A DNA stretch of 64,000 nt from Prevotella sp. UBA2456 (GCA_002342415.1 DDPY01000017.1:1-64000), one strand, 5' to 3'; numbered from the stretch's first letter, positions 51,921 to 60,869 are shown. The notes: generated by a model not told the origin, from the sequence alone. A program made the numbers and translations.

Positions 51921-52562
51921 ATGAACAAAAACGAAAAATTCATTATTTCCATCAATCGTGAGCTGGGTACCGGCGGACGCACCATAGGCTCGATGCTCGC
52001 CAACCGTCTGGGGGTGCCGTTCTACGACAAGGCGCTCATCAAGGCTTTAGAGGAGAAGTACAACCTCACGCTTGAGGAAATCGAGACGCTCAAGGGGCGC
52101 AGCCACTCCTGGTGGGCCGACTTCAAGCGCGTGATGGGCATGGGCTACTCGCTGCACAACTCGCCCGACATGAAGATGCCCATCGTCAACGAGCCCGACC
52201 TGCTCACTACCAACGACATGTACAAGACCGAAGTGGAAATCCTTCAGGGCATTGCCGAGACCGAGTCGTGCGTGGTGGCCGGTCGCACGGGATTCTACAT
52301 CTATCGCGACCACCCCAACCACATGAGCATCCTCATCAAGGCCTCTATGCAGTATCGCAAGCAGCGCATAGCCACCAAGCGCGGCATCAGTCTCGACGAG
52401 GCCGAATCCATCATCAAGAAGGTCGACCAGATGCGCGAGAACTACATCAGCAAGTACACGGGCACTTCGCGCTACGACTCGCGCTATTACGATCTTGTCA
52501 TCAACATGGACGGCAAGAACGAGGAACAAGTCGTAGACCTTATCCTCCAGTATATCGGTTGA
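51921..52562 (+). CDS. Cytidylate kinase-like family protein
   Basis: A 213-residue P-loop-like protein of the 'cytidylate kinase-like' family (AAA_33/Cmk2). The nucleotide loop is degenerate (SINRELGTGGRTIGSMLANR) and VAGRTGFYIYRDHPNHMSIL is conserved. The substrate is unproven, and true cmk is a different gene. It ends 2 bp from the convergent feoAB stop. Confidence 0.85.
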   Translation: MNKNEKFIISINRELGTGGRTIGSMLANRLGVPFYDKALIKALEEKYNLTLEEIETLKGRSHSWWADFKRVMGMGYSLHNSPDMKMPIVNEPDLLTTNDMYKTEVEILQGIAETESCVVAGRTGFYIYRDHPNHMSILIKASMQYRKQRIATKRGISLDEAESIIKKVDQMRENYISKYTGTSRYDSRYYDLVINMDGKNEEQVVDLILQYIG

Positions 52563-52564
52563 TT

Positions 52565-54901
52565 TCAACCGGCTATCAACAAGCTACCTACCTGATATAC
52601 CACGGCCGAGACTATCCATGCCAGCGCCGTGGTATATATGGCTGCAAAGATAGCCCAGCGCCACGAACCGCTCTCGTGCCGGATAGCAACGATGGTGGCC
52701 AGACAGGGGAAGTAGAGCAGCACGAAGAGCAGATAGCTGTAAGCCACCAGGGGTGTGATCTGTTCCAGTCCGCCCAGCACGCCAATCGTAGAAGCCACAA
52801 TCTCCTTGGCCCCCACCCCGGCAATGAGCGACACGTCGAGCTGCCAGGTGAAGCCCTGCAGCGAGTAGAGGGGCTCGATAAACTGTCCCATCAGCCCGAT
52901 GAGCGACTGGTCCATCGAGGGGGCAATGCCGTGCGGACCGAAGTAGCCTAATGCCCACACTATAATCGAGGCCACGAGAATGATGCCGCCCATCTTCTTC
53001 AGATATTCCTTACCTTTCTCCCACGTATGTCGCACGATGGCCTTTGCCGTAGGCCAGCGGTATGGCGGCAGTTCCATCACAAACGGGGTGTCTTCGCCCT
53101 TGATGACAAAGGTCGAGATGACCTTGCTCACCACGACAGCCGTCAGGATGCCGGCGGCATAGAGCGACAGCATGACCAGCGACTGATATTGCGTGGCGAA
53201 GAACGTGCCTATAATCATTATATAGATAGGTAGGCGTGCCGAGCACGACATAAAGGGCAGTATGAGCATCGTGATCAGCCGCGACCTCCGGCTCTCGATG
53301 GTGCGTGTCGCCATGACGGCAGGCACGTTGCATCCGAACCCCATCACCAGCGGTATGAACGACTTTCCGTGCAGTCCCATGCCGTGCATCAGCTTGTCCA
53401 TGATGAAGGCGGCACGTGCCATATAGCCAGAGTCCTCCATCAGCGAGATGAAGAAGTAGAGTATCAGTATCTGCGGCAGGAACACGATAACCGCGCCCAC
53501 GCCGCCGATGATGCCATCCACAATCATGTCCTTCAGCGGACCGTCGGCCATGTGGCTGGTGACAAAGCCGCCCAGCCATTCCACGCCCGCCTCTATCCAG
53601 TCCATGGGATACTGCCCCAAGACGAAGGTCGTCTCGAACATCAGGAACAGGATCAGGAAGAAGATAGGGAACCCCAGGAAGCGGTTCGACAGCACGCGGT
53701 CTATCAGGTGCGTGGCCCGATAGGTATCGCGCTTATGGCCGGCCGTATATCCTGCCTCCGTCAGCGCACCGTTGATGAATCCGTATTTTGCGTCCATGAT
53801 GGCCGTCTCCGAGTCCGTCAGCGTCTCTTCATACACACGCGCCGCAGCCTTGTCGCGCTCCACCATGATGGCCTTGCTGTAGTCGCCGGCACGGTTGTGC
53901 ACAAACTTCTCGATGTCCGTGTCATGCTCCAGCAGTTTCAGTGCCACATAGCGCGTCGAGTAGCGCGGGTGGATGCTGCTGTCGGGTTTCAGGTACGACT
54001 GTATATGGCGGATGCCGTCCTCTATCTCGTGGCCGTAGTTGATATGGATGTGGCGGGCCTGCATGCTCACGCCCTCATACACCTGAATGACGGTGCGGAA
54101 CAGCTGTTCCACCCCTTGACCGCTCTTGAACGACGTAGGCACCAACGGCGTGCCCAGCAGTGTCGACAGCACCTGCAGGTCTACCGTGTCGCCGCGCCGT
54201 TCAAACTCGTCATACATGTTCAGCGCTGCCACCATCGGGATATCCATATCCAGCAGCTGCGTAGTCAGATAGAGGTTGCGCTCCAGGTTCGACGAGTCTA
54301 TCACGTTGACGATGACGTCGGGAGTCTGCTCGGTCAGGTGCTGGCGCACATAGAGTTCCTCGGGCGAGTAACACGACAGCGAATACGTGCCGGGCAGGTC
54401 GGTCAGCCTGAAGGTATAGCCGAAGTACGAGGCATGTGCCTCCGAGGCATCTACCGTCACACCCGAATAGTTGCCCACATGACCGTGGGCACCCGAGGCA
54501 AAGTTGAAGAGCGACGTCTTTCCGCAGTTCGGGTTGCCCACCAGCGCCACGTTGATAGTGCGATGCTCGCGCAGCGCCAGATGCTGTAGGTAGTCGTCGG
54601 GATGACTTTCGGGAGTAATCTCCTCCTGTTGGCCACGCAGGCGTTCCCCCACCCTGTCGTCTTGCACAGGAGGCTCCTGGCCGTTATACACCTCTATCAT
54701 CTCAGCCTCCTGACGGCGCAGGCTCACCTCGTATCCCATCAGCTTATATTTCACCGGGTCCTGCAGGGGGGCATTGAGCAACACCTCTACCGTCTTACCC
54801 TTCACAAAGCCCATTTCGACAATGCGCTTACGAAATCCGCCGTGACCATGCACCTTTACGATGACTGCACTTTCGCCTGTTTTCAGTTCCGAGAGTTTCA
54901 T
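52565..54901 (-). CDS. feoB: FeoA-FeoB fused ferrous iron transporter
   Basis: About 778 residues from the ATG at 54901; the upstream TTG at 54925 lies in the promoter. An N-terminal FeoA SH3 domain (about 1-70, MKLSELKTGESAVIVKVHG) is fused by a linker to FeoB. FeoB has a GTPase domain (G1 VGNPNCGKTSLF, G3 DLPGTY, G4-like NMYDE), then two Gate domains and about eight membrane helices. It imports Fe2+ with GTP. The promoter TACCTTTG is at 54923-54930 (minus). Confidence 0.95.
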   Translation of the reverse strand: MKLSELKTGESAVIVKVHGHGGFRKRIVEMGFVKGKTVEVLLNAPLQDPVKYKLMGYEVSLRRQEAEMIEVYNGQEPPVQDDRVGERLRGQQEEITPESHPDDYLQHLALREHRTINVALVGNPNCGKTSLFNFASGAHGHVGNYSGVTVDASEAHASYFGYTFRLTDLPGTYSLSCYSPEELYVRQHLTEQTPDVIVNVIDSSNLERNLYLTTQLLDMDIPMVAALNMYDEFERRGDTVDLQVLSTLLGTPLVPTSFKSGQGVEQLFRTVIQVYEGVSMQARHIHINYGHEIEDGIRHIQSYLKPDSSIHPRYSTRYVALKLLEHDTDIEKFVHNRAGDYSKAIMVERDKAAARVYEETLTDSETAIMDAKYGFINGALTEAGYTAGHKRDTYRATHLIDRVLSNRFLGFPIFFLILFLMFETTFVLGQYPMDWIEAGVEWLGGFVTSHMADGPLKDMIVDGIIGGVGAVIVFLPQILILYFFISLMEDSGYMARAAFIMDKLMHGMGLHGKSFIPLVMGFGCNVPAVMATRTIESRRSRLITMLILPFMSCSARLPIYIMIIGTFFATQYQSLVMLSLYAAGILTAVVVSKVISTFVIKGEDTPFVMELPPYRWPTAKAIVRHTWEKGKEYLKKMGGIILVASIIVWALGYFGPHGIAPSMDQSLIGLMGQFIEPLYSLQGFTWQLDVSLIAGVGAKEIVASTIGVLGGLEQITPLVAYSYLLFVLLYFPCLATIVAIRHESGSWRWAIFAAIYTTALAWIVSAVVYQVGSLLIAG

Positions 54902-54922
54902 ACCATTTTGTTTTTCTGACTG

Positions 54923-54930
54923 CAAAGGTA
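54923..54930 (-). promoter_or_regulatory. feoAB -7 promoter element
   Basis: Minus-strand TACCTTTG, leader about 16-18 nt. No iron-box (Fur) palindrome is evident. Confidence 0.65.
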
Positions 54931-54949
54931 CGAAATTTTTGCGACAAAC

Positions 54950-55342
54950 ACACCTTACCGGATTAAAATACTCACAAATAATGATAGCCCACCAGCCTCA
55001 TCCGTAGTTGGAACTACTTTTAATCGCAAACGATTATACAGAATAGTATGAGTTGTGAGAATCTGAAACTGAGTCGTCAAGGTTGCTTCCGCCTCTTGGC
55101 TACGAGAACTTCCTGATTGAGATGATGTAATATCCTCCAATCGGCAAGGCCAGGAAGAAAGTTGCCGCCATAGAGCGCAACCTACTATACAAAAAAACAT
55201 TTTTCCGATATTCCTTTGCGAATATCGGATTTTTTTCGTCGGAGCCGGAGCCGACTCCGACTTGCGTGGGAAATAACTCTGTGTTGTTGCCATAACCTTC
55301 TATAGTTTTGTTATGGCGCTCAGTAACAAGTTTCTCTTGATA
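54950..55342. other. Degraded spacer before the toxin-antitoxin pair, no convincing gene
   Basis: About 390 bp without a credible gene. A minus-strand frame of 112 codons (54955-55293) starts in a hairpin-rich end and lacks any recognisable domain. On the plus strand a short stretch near 55132-55200 reads GKARKKVAAIERNLLYKKTF and runs straight into an intrinsic terminator (55205-55236), as if the tail of a lost rightward gene remained. Two further hairpins follow: GTCGGAG/CTCCGAC at about 55239-55262, and GCCATAAC/GTTATGGC (55289-55296 with 55310-55317). This is the left edge of the accessory region. Confidence 0.4.
55205..55236 (+). terminator. Orphan rightward intrinsic terminator
   Basis: CCGATATTC (55205-55213) pairs with GAATATCGG (55220-55228), followed by a T-run. 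No intact rightward gene precedes it, suggesting decay of the upstream gene. Confidence 0.75.
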
Positions 55343-55735
55343 CTATTTGTCAGCTAAGACTTCCTTAAAGAAGCGTACAGCATCTTTCAAGGAGTCAAAA
55401 TCATTGTTGATGATAGAAAAAATCTCATTCGCATCTATATCAAAGTAGTGATGGGCAATAACGTCTCTGACACCTTTTACCTCTTTCCACTCAATAGATG
55501 GATATAAGGGCAGCAAATCGAACTTTGTCAATTTGTCGAGATTCTTAAAACTTTCACCAATAGCTTCAATAACCATACATGCAGCATCCAATTTCTCCCT
55601 CCCTTCCGGGGTTAAAAGAAAATCGTCTGCATTACGAATAACCGAATTGCGTATTTGTACAGTATTGATTGCCTCTTCTATCCTGTCCAGAATATGGAGA
55701 GCGGTTTGTCTGTCAGCTGAAGATAAGGATTCCAT
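55343..55735 (-). CDS. HepT-family RNase toxin (DUF86)
   Basis: A 130-residue HEPN-fold protein with the RX4HXY motif intact (Arg90, His95, Tyr97 in VRDVIAHHYFD), the proposed RNase active site of HepT toxins. Its start overlaps the end of the MntA gene by 23 bp on the same strand, the usual pairing. In described HepT-MntA pairs the nucleotidyltransferase silences the toxin by AMPylating the Tyr. A real start a few codons downstream is possible. Confidence 0.88.
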   Translation of the reverse strand: MESLSSADRQTALHILDRIEEAINTVQIRNSVIRNADDFLLTPEGREKLDAACMVIEAIGESFKNLDKLTKFDLLPLYPSIEWKEVKGVRDVIAHHYFDIDANEIFSIINNDFDSLKDAVRFFKEVLADK

Positions 55736-56009
55736 CTCTTTCTATCTGTTGGGCTAAGTAACTATCCATATTCTTATGAATGCGCAATACATCCACCTTA
55801 CAATTCAGCAGTTCTTCAAGATAGATTTTCAAGCCAGAACGCCTTAGAAGACTTGGTTCCATCTCAACGCATATATCAACGTCGCTTGATTCGTTTTGCT
55901 CATTACGGGCAACCGACCCAAACAACCTCATAGAACGAACGCCGAACTTATCAGCTACCACGTTCTTACAGGTCTCCAGTTTATGAATGCATTCTGCTCT
56001 GTTAATCAT
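55713..56009 (-). CDS. MntA-type minimal nucleotidyltransferase antitoxin
   Basis: A 98-residue nucleotidyltransferase with the GSX10DXD motif exact (Gly31-Ser32, Asp43, Asp45) and a third acidic residue later (KVDVLRIHK). It is predicted to transfer AMP to the active-site Tyr of HepT. It precedes hepT and overlaps it. AT-rich like its neighbours. Confidence 0.88.
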   Translation of the reverse strand: MINRAECIHKLETCKNVVADKFGVRSMRLFGSVARNEQNESSDVDICVEMEPSLLRRSGLKIYLEELLNCKVDVLRIHKNMDSYLAQQIERDGILIFS

Positions 56010-56263
56010 TTCAGTTGCAAAGATAGGTATTTCCCGTCAAACTTCCAAATAAATCTACCAAAAACTTGTCAAAGAGCGCCTTATGTTATTAAATAGGCGA
56101 CATACAAAGAGCCGACGACCTTCTCAGGCAGTCGGCTCCACATCAAACAAATTTTCCAAGTTTAATCTTAGTAACAAACTCGGAAAAGTCAGCAGCAGGG
56201 CATAGGAGAGCCCCCGCTGCCGATGGGAAGTTTTCCAATTGTCAGGCTCAGGCATGCTAGTGA
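56010..56263. other. Spacer between the MntA-HepT pair and the RM gene
   Basis: It holds a hairpin GAGCCGAC/GTCGGCTC (56109-56116 with 56131-56138) followed on the minus strand by TTTG, a weak terminator for the leftward RM gene. A 43-codon frame starting MPEPDNWK near 56250 has no support. Confidence 0.45.
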
Positions 56264-56299
56264 TTATTTGAAGTGCTCTACAAGTTCTTCCTTGGTCAT
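56264..56299 (-). pseudogene. 11-residue frame overlapping the RM stop, possible severed gene start
   Basis: ATG overlaps the TGA of the RM gene (ATGA) and codes MTKEELVEHFK before a stop. The coupled start and ordinary amino-acid content look like the first codons of a deleted downstream gene, but a stand-alone leader or chance is possible. Confidence 0.3.
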
Positions 56300-59200
56300 T
56301 CTTCCAACACTTTTTTCTTTTTCGCACGTTTTTTGGCTTTCTTCTTGGGTTTAGCAGATGCAATTTTCACACTCTTTCTTAACAGTGCCAAAGCAATATC
56401 TTCATCAGACATACCTTGGCTTATACCAAAAGATGAATATGCTTTAAAAACTGCTGCGTCGTTTTTACGTTGCGCCTTTACAAACTCAGCAGATGGGATG
56501 TAATCGGGATCATAGATAATCTCGTAGGTTTTGTCTCTCAATTCTTCATCTCTTGACCGAAGAAGTTCTGTAGCAGCCTGCTCAAGAGCATCAATCTGCT
56601 CGTTGCTTAGCTTGGGCCAGGGGAAGTTGTTATAGACAACACCGATAGAATAGCGATAATCACTTTTCAACCTTCCACATACAACCTTTACCCAAGCCAT
56701 GTGGAGACGACTCTCCAGAACGCTGAAGACCCATTTGGGACAACTCTCTATAGTCATGCATGCATCGCTACAGATAATGTCTTTGCTAACATATCCCATG
56801 GGGATATAGTTTCTGTTTTCAGAAGAAGTTCTTGGTACTAACAGATAATCATTAGATGGTTGTCTGATTTCTCCAAACTTATAGGGATAATCAGCAAGAA
56901 GCCTGGTCTCTTCTCGAGTACTGCTTGCGCGTTTATCCTTTACAATATTAAATCGTTCTCGGAATGCTTCGTGATTTCTAATCGTGTATGGAGCATCGTC
57001 TGTTATCCAGATGCAATAGTTCTTATCTCCGTTGATGAAATCTTCTGAACCATATATTCTTGGCAGATAGGGCTCTAACTCCGGGTATTTATCGATGAGC
57101 TGCTTACGTTCTACACTACTGACACGCAACAAGGCAATCTGCCGTTTACCATTGGGCGCAGAATCATCTTCAATAACTACTGTGTCATTGGGCATACTGC
57201 CAAACCTCATTTTAGAAACGCTATCTCCTTGAATATGTTTTCTCGGTGCGCCTATAAACAGTTGTTCGGCAGGCAAGAGGTACGCATTGATTCTGTCAAA
57301 CTCCACAGGCTCAGGTTCACTTTCTTTGTACAAATAGCTTTTGCCTTTTTGCCTCTTAGCTAAATAGAAACCTATGATTACACAATGCACCTTTGCTTGG
57401 TCATCTGCTTCATTGTTCCATACGAAACTTTTCCAAGCAAAGGCAATATGAGCATTATACTTTTCCACTAAAGGCTTCCACAACAATCCAACAAGTTCAC
57501 CCTGAATGATACTATTGGTAGAGACTAATGCTGTTTTGACTTTAGTGTTAGCCTTCATGTATTCAGCAGCCTTGGCATACCAAGCACAGACGAAGTCCAT
57601 CTTGCCTTGTTTCTTCCAAATGTCTTTACCTGCTTCGTCTTTTGCATTCATGGCTGCGCGCAAACTCGCTTTTTGGCCATCATCCATCACCTGGCTTCCC
57701 TCAAATGGAGGGTTGCCGATGATATAGTTAAGTTTCTTGGCTGGTATGACGCTGTTCCAGTCTGTGAAGAGTGCATCTTTACGATGTATGTTGCTGTACT
57801 TGTCTAAGGGGAGCGATTTTATTGGCAGGGAGAACAACTCCTCTGTCTCTGCATCCATCTGGCAATCGGAAATCCACATTGCCGTCTTGGCCACCTCGCA
57901 GGCAAAGTCATTAAGTTCTATTCCGTAGAACTGGCTGATTGAAACAGTACATGGATTCCTGAAGTATGTAACCCCATTCCTTATCTCATCTTTCTCAAAA
58001 CCAAAGTCCGGCAACTCGGTAATTATCTCCATTTCCAGTCTACGAAGCGACTTGAACGTCTCTGTCAGGAAGTTTCCGCTACCACATGCAGGGTCTAAAT
58101 ATCTTATCTGGCTCAATCTGGTCTTAAACGCCATAAGTTTCTCGTTACGCTCTTTCTTCTGTGCTTTTGTTTCTTTAGGTAGTGCTAACATTTCATCTCG
58201 TTCTTTCTTCAAATCATCGAGGAAGAGGGGGTCTATGACACGATGAATGACATCTGGAGAAGTATAATGCATTCCGTTATCGTGTCGAGTATCCGGGTCG
58301 AGTGTACTTTCAAAGATGCAGCCAAAGTTAGTGGGAGAAATTTGGCTCCAGTCGAATGGCTCGCCATCTCTTCCTGGAATTATGATACCCTCAGAACTTC
58401 TTAATAGCAATTTCCTTACATCGTCCGATATGCGAGGAATGGGAACTTCATCACCGCCAAACAAGCCACCGTTTACCTGAGGGAAAGCTTTTATCTCCAC
58501 ATCAAGTGATTCATCACGTTTGCTTTCAACCTGATTCAGTGCACGAAACAGCCATCTAAACTTCTCTTGTAACTTCTTTGCCTCAAAAGTATTGAGAAAA
58601 GTATTGAACTGATTATTGTCGAAAAGTTCCGCGGCATCAGCATAGAGACAGAATACTACTCTGACACAGAAAACATTCATCTGATGCAGTACATCACGAG
58701 TGAGTTCATTCCTCGTATATTGGCTCTTTAACAGTTCATAGAGCTTGCTGACTATACCACTTGCCGTCTTGGTTGTTATATCCTGTATTTCCTCCTTACT
58801 TTCCACCTCACCACCAAGAAGCACACGACGGAAGTAACGCCAATGAAGTGCCAGTTCCTCCAGTGTCAGAGAAACGGGCTGCCTCTCTTGATGATTGTTG
58901 TCTTTGATCCTAAACTCCTTGAAATTACACGCTATTGTGTAACGACCTTTATCCTGAAGGTTCAAACGATCATAATAGCGTTGGGCCTGCTCCAGAGCAT
59001 TCAAGGGTTTTCCATCACTTTGTTCTAAAACTTTATCTAATGCGATATAATGGCTCTTCTGTTCTATAACGCATTTTGATGTTTCAAGATAGCAGTCAAT
59101 ATATTTTGTCGCTTTTCCGTCTTCGGTAGTAATAACGGGAACAGGAACGTCTTTCTCCCAGTTCAGCACATCTCTTCCGTGTTTAACGTCAAGCAGGCAT

Positions 59201-59301
59201 TCTACAAGTTCTTCCCAAAAAGAATGGGTGTCCTGTTTTTCGCGTCCTTTGTCCTTCCATTTACGAGCGAAATCCTTAACTTTCTGTAGTTCTTTGGCCA
59301 T
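56296..59301 (-). CDS. MmeI-like type IIL restriction-methyltransferase
   Basis: About 1001 residues from MAKELQKVKDFARKW; the longer frame's upstream ATG was rejected because the conserved N-terminus starts here. It is a single chain doing cutting and methylation. The N-terminal nuclease has D69, E80 and K82 (KYIDCYLETSK, CVIEQKSH), the same positions as the MmeI PD-ExK site as I recall them. The gamma-class methyltransferase has SAM motif I LDPACGSGNFL (near 398) and motif IV NPPFEG (near 528). A target-recognition domain follows (about 650-900), ending in a Lys-rich tail. No separate methylase or specificity gene is adjacent. AT-rich compared with the core chromosome. Defence against foreign DNA is the known role; the recognition site is not predictable. 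Confidence 0.9.
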   Translation of the reverse strand: MAKELQKVKDFARKWKDKGREKQDTHSFWEELVECLLDVKHGRDVLNWEKDVPVPVITTEDGKATKYIDCYLETSKCVIEQKSHYIALDKVLEQSDGKPLNALEQAQRYYDRLNLQDKGRYTIACNFKEFRIKDNNHQERQPVSLTLEELALHWRYFRRVLLGGEVESKEEIQDITTKTASGIVSKLYELLKSQYTRNELTRDVLHQMNVFCVRVVFCLYADAAELFDNNQFNTFLNTFEAKKLQEKFRWLFRALNQVESKRDESLDVEIKAFPQVNGGLFGGDEVPIPRISDDVRKLLLRSSEGIIIPGRDGEPFDWSQISPTNFGCIFESTLDPDTRHDNGMHYTSPDVIHRVIDPLFLDDLKKERDEMLALPKETKAQKKERNEKLMAFKTRLSQIRYLDPACGSGNFLTETFKSLRRLEMEIITELPDFGFEKDEIRNGVTYFRNPCTVSISQFYGIELNDFACEVAKTAMWISDCQMDAETEELFSLPIKSLPLDKYSNIHRKDALFTDWNSVIPAKKLNYIIGNPPFEGSQVMDDGQKASLRAAMNAKDEAGKDIWKKQGKMDFVCAWYAKAAEYMKANTKVKTALVSTNSIIQGELVGLLWKPLVEKYNAHIAFAWKSFVWNNEADDQAKVHCVIIGFYLAKRQKGKSYLYKESEPEPVEFDRINAYLLPAEQLFIGAPRKHIQGDSVSKMRFGSMPNDTVVIEDDSAPNGKRQIALLRVSSVERKQLIDKYPELEPYLPRIYGSEDFINGDKNYCIWITDDAPYTIRNHEAFRERFNIVKDKRASSTREETRLLADYPYKFGEIRQPSNDYLLVPRTSSENRNYIPMGYVSKDIICSDACMTIESCPKWVFSVLESRLHMAWVKVVCGRLKSDYRYSIGVVYNNFPWPKLSNEQIDALEQAATELLRSRDEELRDKTYEIIYDPDYIPSAEFVKAQRKNDAAVFKAYSSFGISQGMSDEDIALALLRKSVKIASAKPKKKAKKRAKKKKVLEE

Positions 59302-59627
59302 CTGTTTTTGCAATTGATAGTTATTGTTTCTTGCACCAACTATCAATCACGCCAAGACGCAAAAAAGGCGTGATGCACCTTTGTTGCGCATAGCAAGAGG
59401 CGGCGTCGGAAAGGTGCCTCTGTCCAGTTTGCAGGATGCATCACGCTGTTGCGTGTGCATCGCTATCCCAAACTGGAGCAGGAGGAACCATCATACGGCT
59501 CGCCTGTCACATATTATTTCCGTGCTTCTTATACCTATAGAGTTTCCGACGCTCTTGGCTATGCGCGAAATAATAGCGAATGCTTCTTCGTTAGTCCGGA
59601 TTTCTCCCCGAACCGACTGCAAAATTA
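59302..59627 (-). promoter_or_regulatory. Long structured leader and promoter of the RM gene
   Basis: A minus-strand -7 box TAATTTTG (59627-59620) would give a leader of about 310 nt. It contains several perfect inverted repeats: TATTATTTC (59512-59520) with 59567-59575, GCGTGATGCA (59368-59377) with 59437-59446, ATCACGCC (59346-59353) with 59367-59374, and TTGATAGTT (59314-59322) with 59338-59346. The second and third share bases and could switch. Some frames cross it but none is convincing. Confidence 0.5.
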
Positions 59628-59701
59628 CAAAATATATTTCTAAATCGTCACCTAATTATAAAAAAGATATGCAAAAAAAACAGAAGAAACGGCTGGAACG
59701 C

Positions 59702-59731
59702 TTGGAAACTGAGGATTTTTGTGTAATTTTG
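59702..59731 (+). promoter_or_regulatory. Promoter of the 337-residue unknown gene
   Basis: TTG at 59702-59704, a 19-bp spacer and TAATTTTG at 59724-59731. A GGAG-like Shine-Dalgarno stretch precedes the ATG at 59759, unusual for this genome. Confidence 0.65.
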
Positions 59732-59758
59732 TGGGCATAAAACAGAACAGGAGAAAGT

Positions 59759-60772
59759 ATGGAGAATAAAGGATTGACACTATTAGACAACATCCCTCAA
59801 ACTAGCCACACGTACTTATACTTAGAACGATGGGCTAATGGGAAAGAGGGTTCTATCACCGATTCGAATGGGCATGGTGTTTATCGCTTCTTTCCAATGA
59901 AGAGGGATGCCAATGGTAATCGGATTGATGAGCGAACTAACTTTGATGACTATCAGACCAATCCCATAGTGGCCACAGGAATCATAGGCTATTGGCTTCA
60001 CTACCGAAGGAACAATAATAGATTGGCCTCTTATACAACGTGGACTAAGGAGGATGAACGCAAGAATACGCTTAAGATATTTACCGATTATACAGAGGAC
60101 AAACTCAAGCAGTACATTGATCGGGAACAGGATGCGCCTAACGGTTGGAGACGCGACCTGGAACGGGAATTCTATACGGAGTTTATAATTCGTAATGAAA
60201 AGCCGCTGAACAAACAAACCGAGGCCCTGATGGAATATATCACCCCTTCTGACCGCCAGATGGTCAGAGAGGTGATGGCAGAATATATGCTATTCCTTGA
60301 AGAGAAAAGGAAATTATTCGATGAAAATGAGCAGTTTAGCTTAGAAAAGCGAAAGAGACTCATGGCAAGTAACACGATAGTAAGAACACATTCGAGAACA
60401 GAAGTTGAGACGATAGATATTTTACAGCTCTATCAGTTTATTGAAAGATACTTTTGCGGGCGGTTAGAACACAAATATGAATGGTATGCTCTTAGGAGGT
60501 TTCTTGATAGTTATGACATATTGTTGGAGTGCGACAATTCTAAATTCTCTGAACAAATGAACCATGAAGATTGGTTTGGCAGTTCGGATGAGAAACTACA
60601 GTGTTCTGCAAACGAAATGAATAGCTACAATTTTCTTAACGAGGTGACACCTGGACAATGGTTGGAAACAAAAATTCCTTTAGGCAGTAGAGCCTCCAGG
60701 AAAGCAGTCGCCAATATATATAAGACTTACTCTTACCTAGACCTTTATAAAGAGAAGATGTTGGGCAGATAA
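59759..60772 (+). CDS. Unrecognised 337-residue accessory protein
   Basis: A soluble protein with no signal or membrane segment and no domain I recognise. The first third is aromatic and polar (YLYLERWANGKEGSITDSNG), the middle is charged and helical (EVMAEYMLFLEEKRKLFDEN), and the C-terminal region (about 225-335) repeats Tyr/Trp-rich segments such as YEWYALRRFLDSYDILLE. AT-rich codon use matches the RM gene but not the helicase/primase genes. It has its own promoter and is divergent from the RM leader. Restriction-linked or element-specific roles are only guesses. Confidence 0.7.
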   Translation: MENKGLTLLDNIPQTSHTYLYLERWANGKEGSITDSNGHGVYRFFPMKRDANGNRIDERTNFDDYQTNPIVATGIIGYWLHYRRNNNRLASYTTWTKEDERKNTLKIFTDYTEDKLKQYIDREQDAPNGWRRDLEREFYTEFIIRNEKPLNKQTEALMEYITPSDRQMVREVMAEYMLFLEEKRKLFDENEQFSLEKRKRLMASNTIVRTHSRTEVETIDILQLYQFIERYFCGRLEHKYEWYALRRFLDSYDILLECDNSKFSEQMNHEDWFGSSDEKLQCSANEMNSYNFLNEVTPGQWLETKIPLGSRASRKAVANIYKTYSYLDLYKEKMLGR

Positions 60773-60779
60773 CCGATTT

Positions 60780-60830
60780 CTTCAGTCCGTTTTTCAGTTC
60801 GCTTCAGTTTTTGGGCGGTTTTCTTCAGTT
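60780..60830 (+). repeat. Four CTTCAGT-type iterons
   Basis: TTCAGT occurs at 60781, 60793, 60803 and 60824, most with a preceding C and following T. Spacings of 12, 10 and 21 bp place them on one face of the helix. They lie just upstream of the small basic protein gene and the replication genes. Candidate binding sites for a replication or regulatory protein. Confidence 0.55.
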
Positions 60831-60869
60831 TGTGATTTGCAAATGAAGGATGCCGCTTATGTTTTTTCA

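Noticed and set aside
53369..54589. 406-codon plus-strand frame
   Set aside because: Antisense shadow of feoB caused by GC-biased codons; composition is His/Gln/Arg-rich and domain-free.
54955..55293. 112-codon minus-strand frame as a gene
   Set aside because: No domain; it starts in a hairpin and runs across an opposite-strand terminator. Kept only as spacer.
59324..59740. 138-codon plus-strand frame over the RM leader
   Set aside because: It crosses several inverted repeats and a minus-strand promoter and has no domain; similar short frames probably reflect a repeated non-coding segment.
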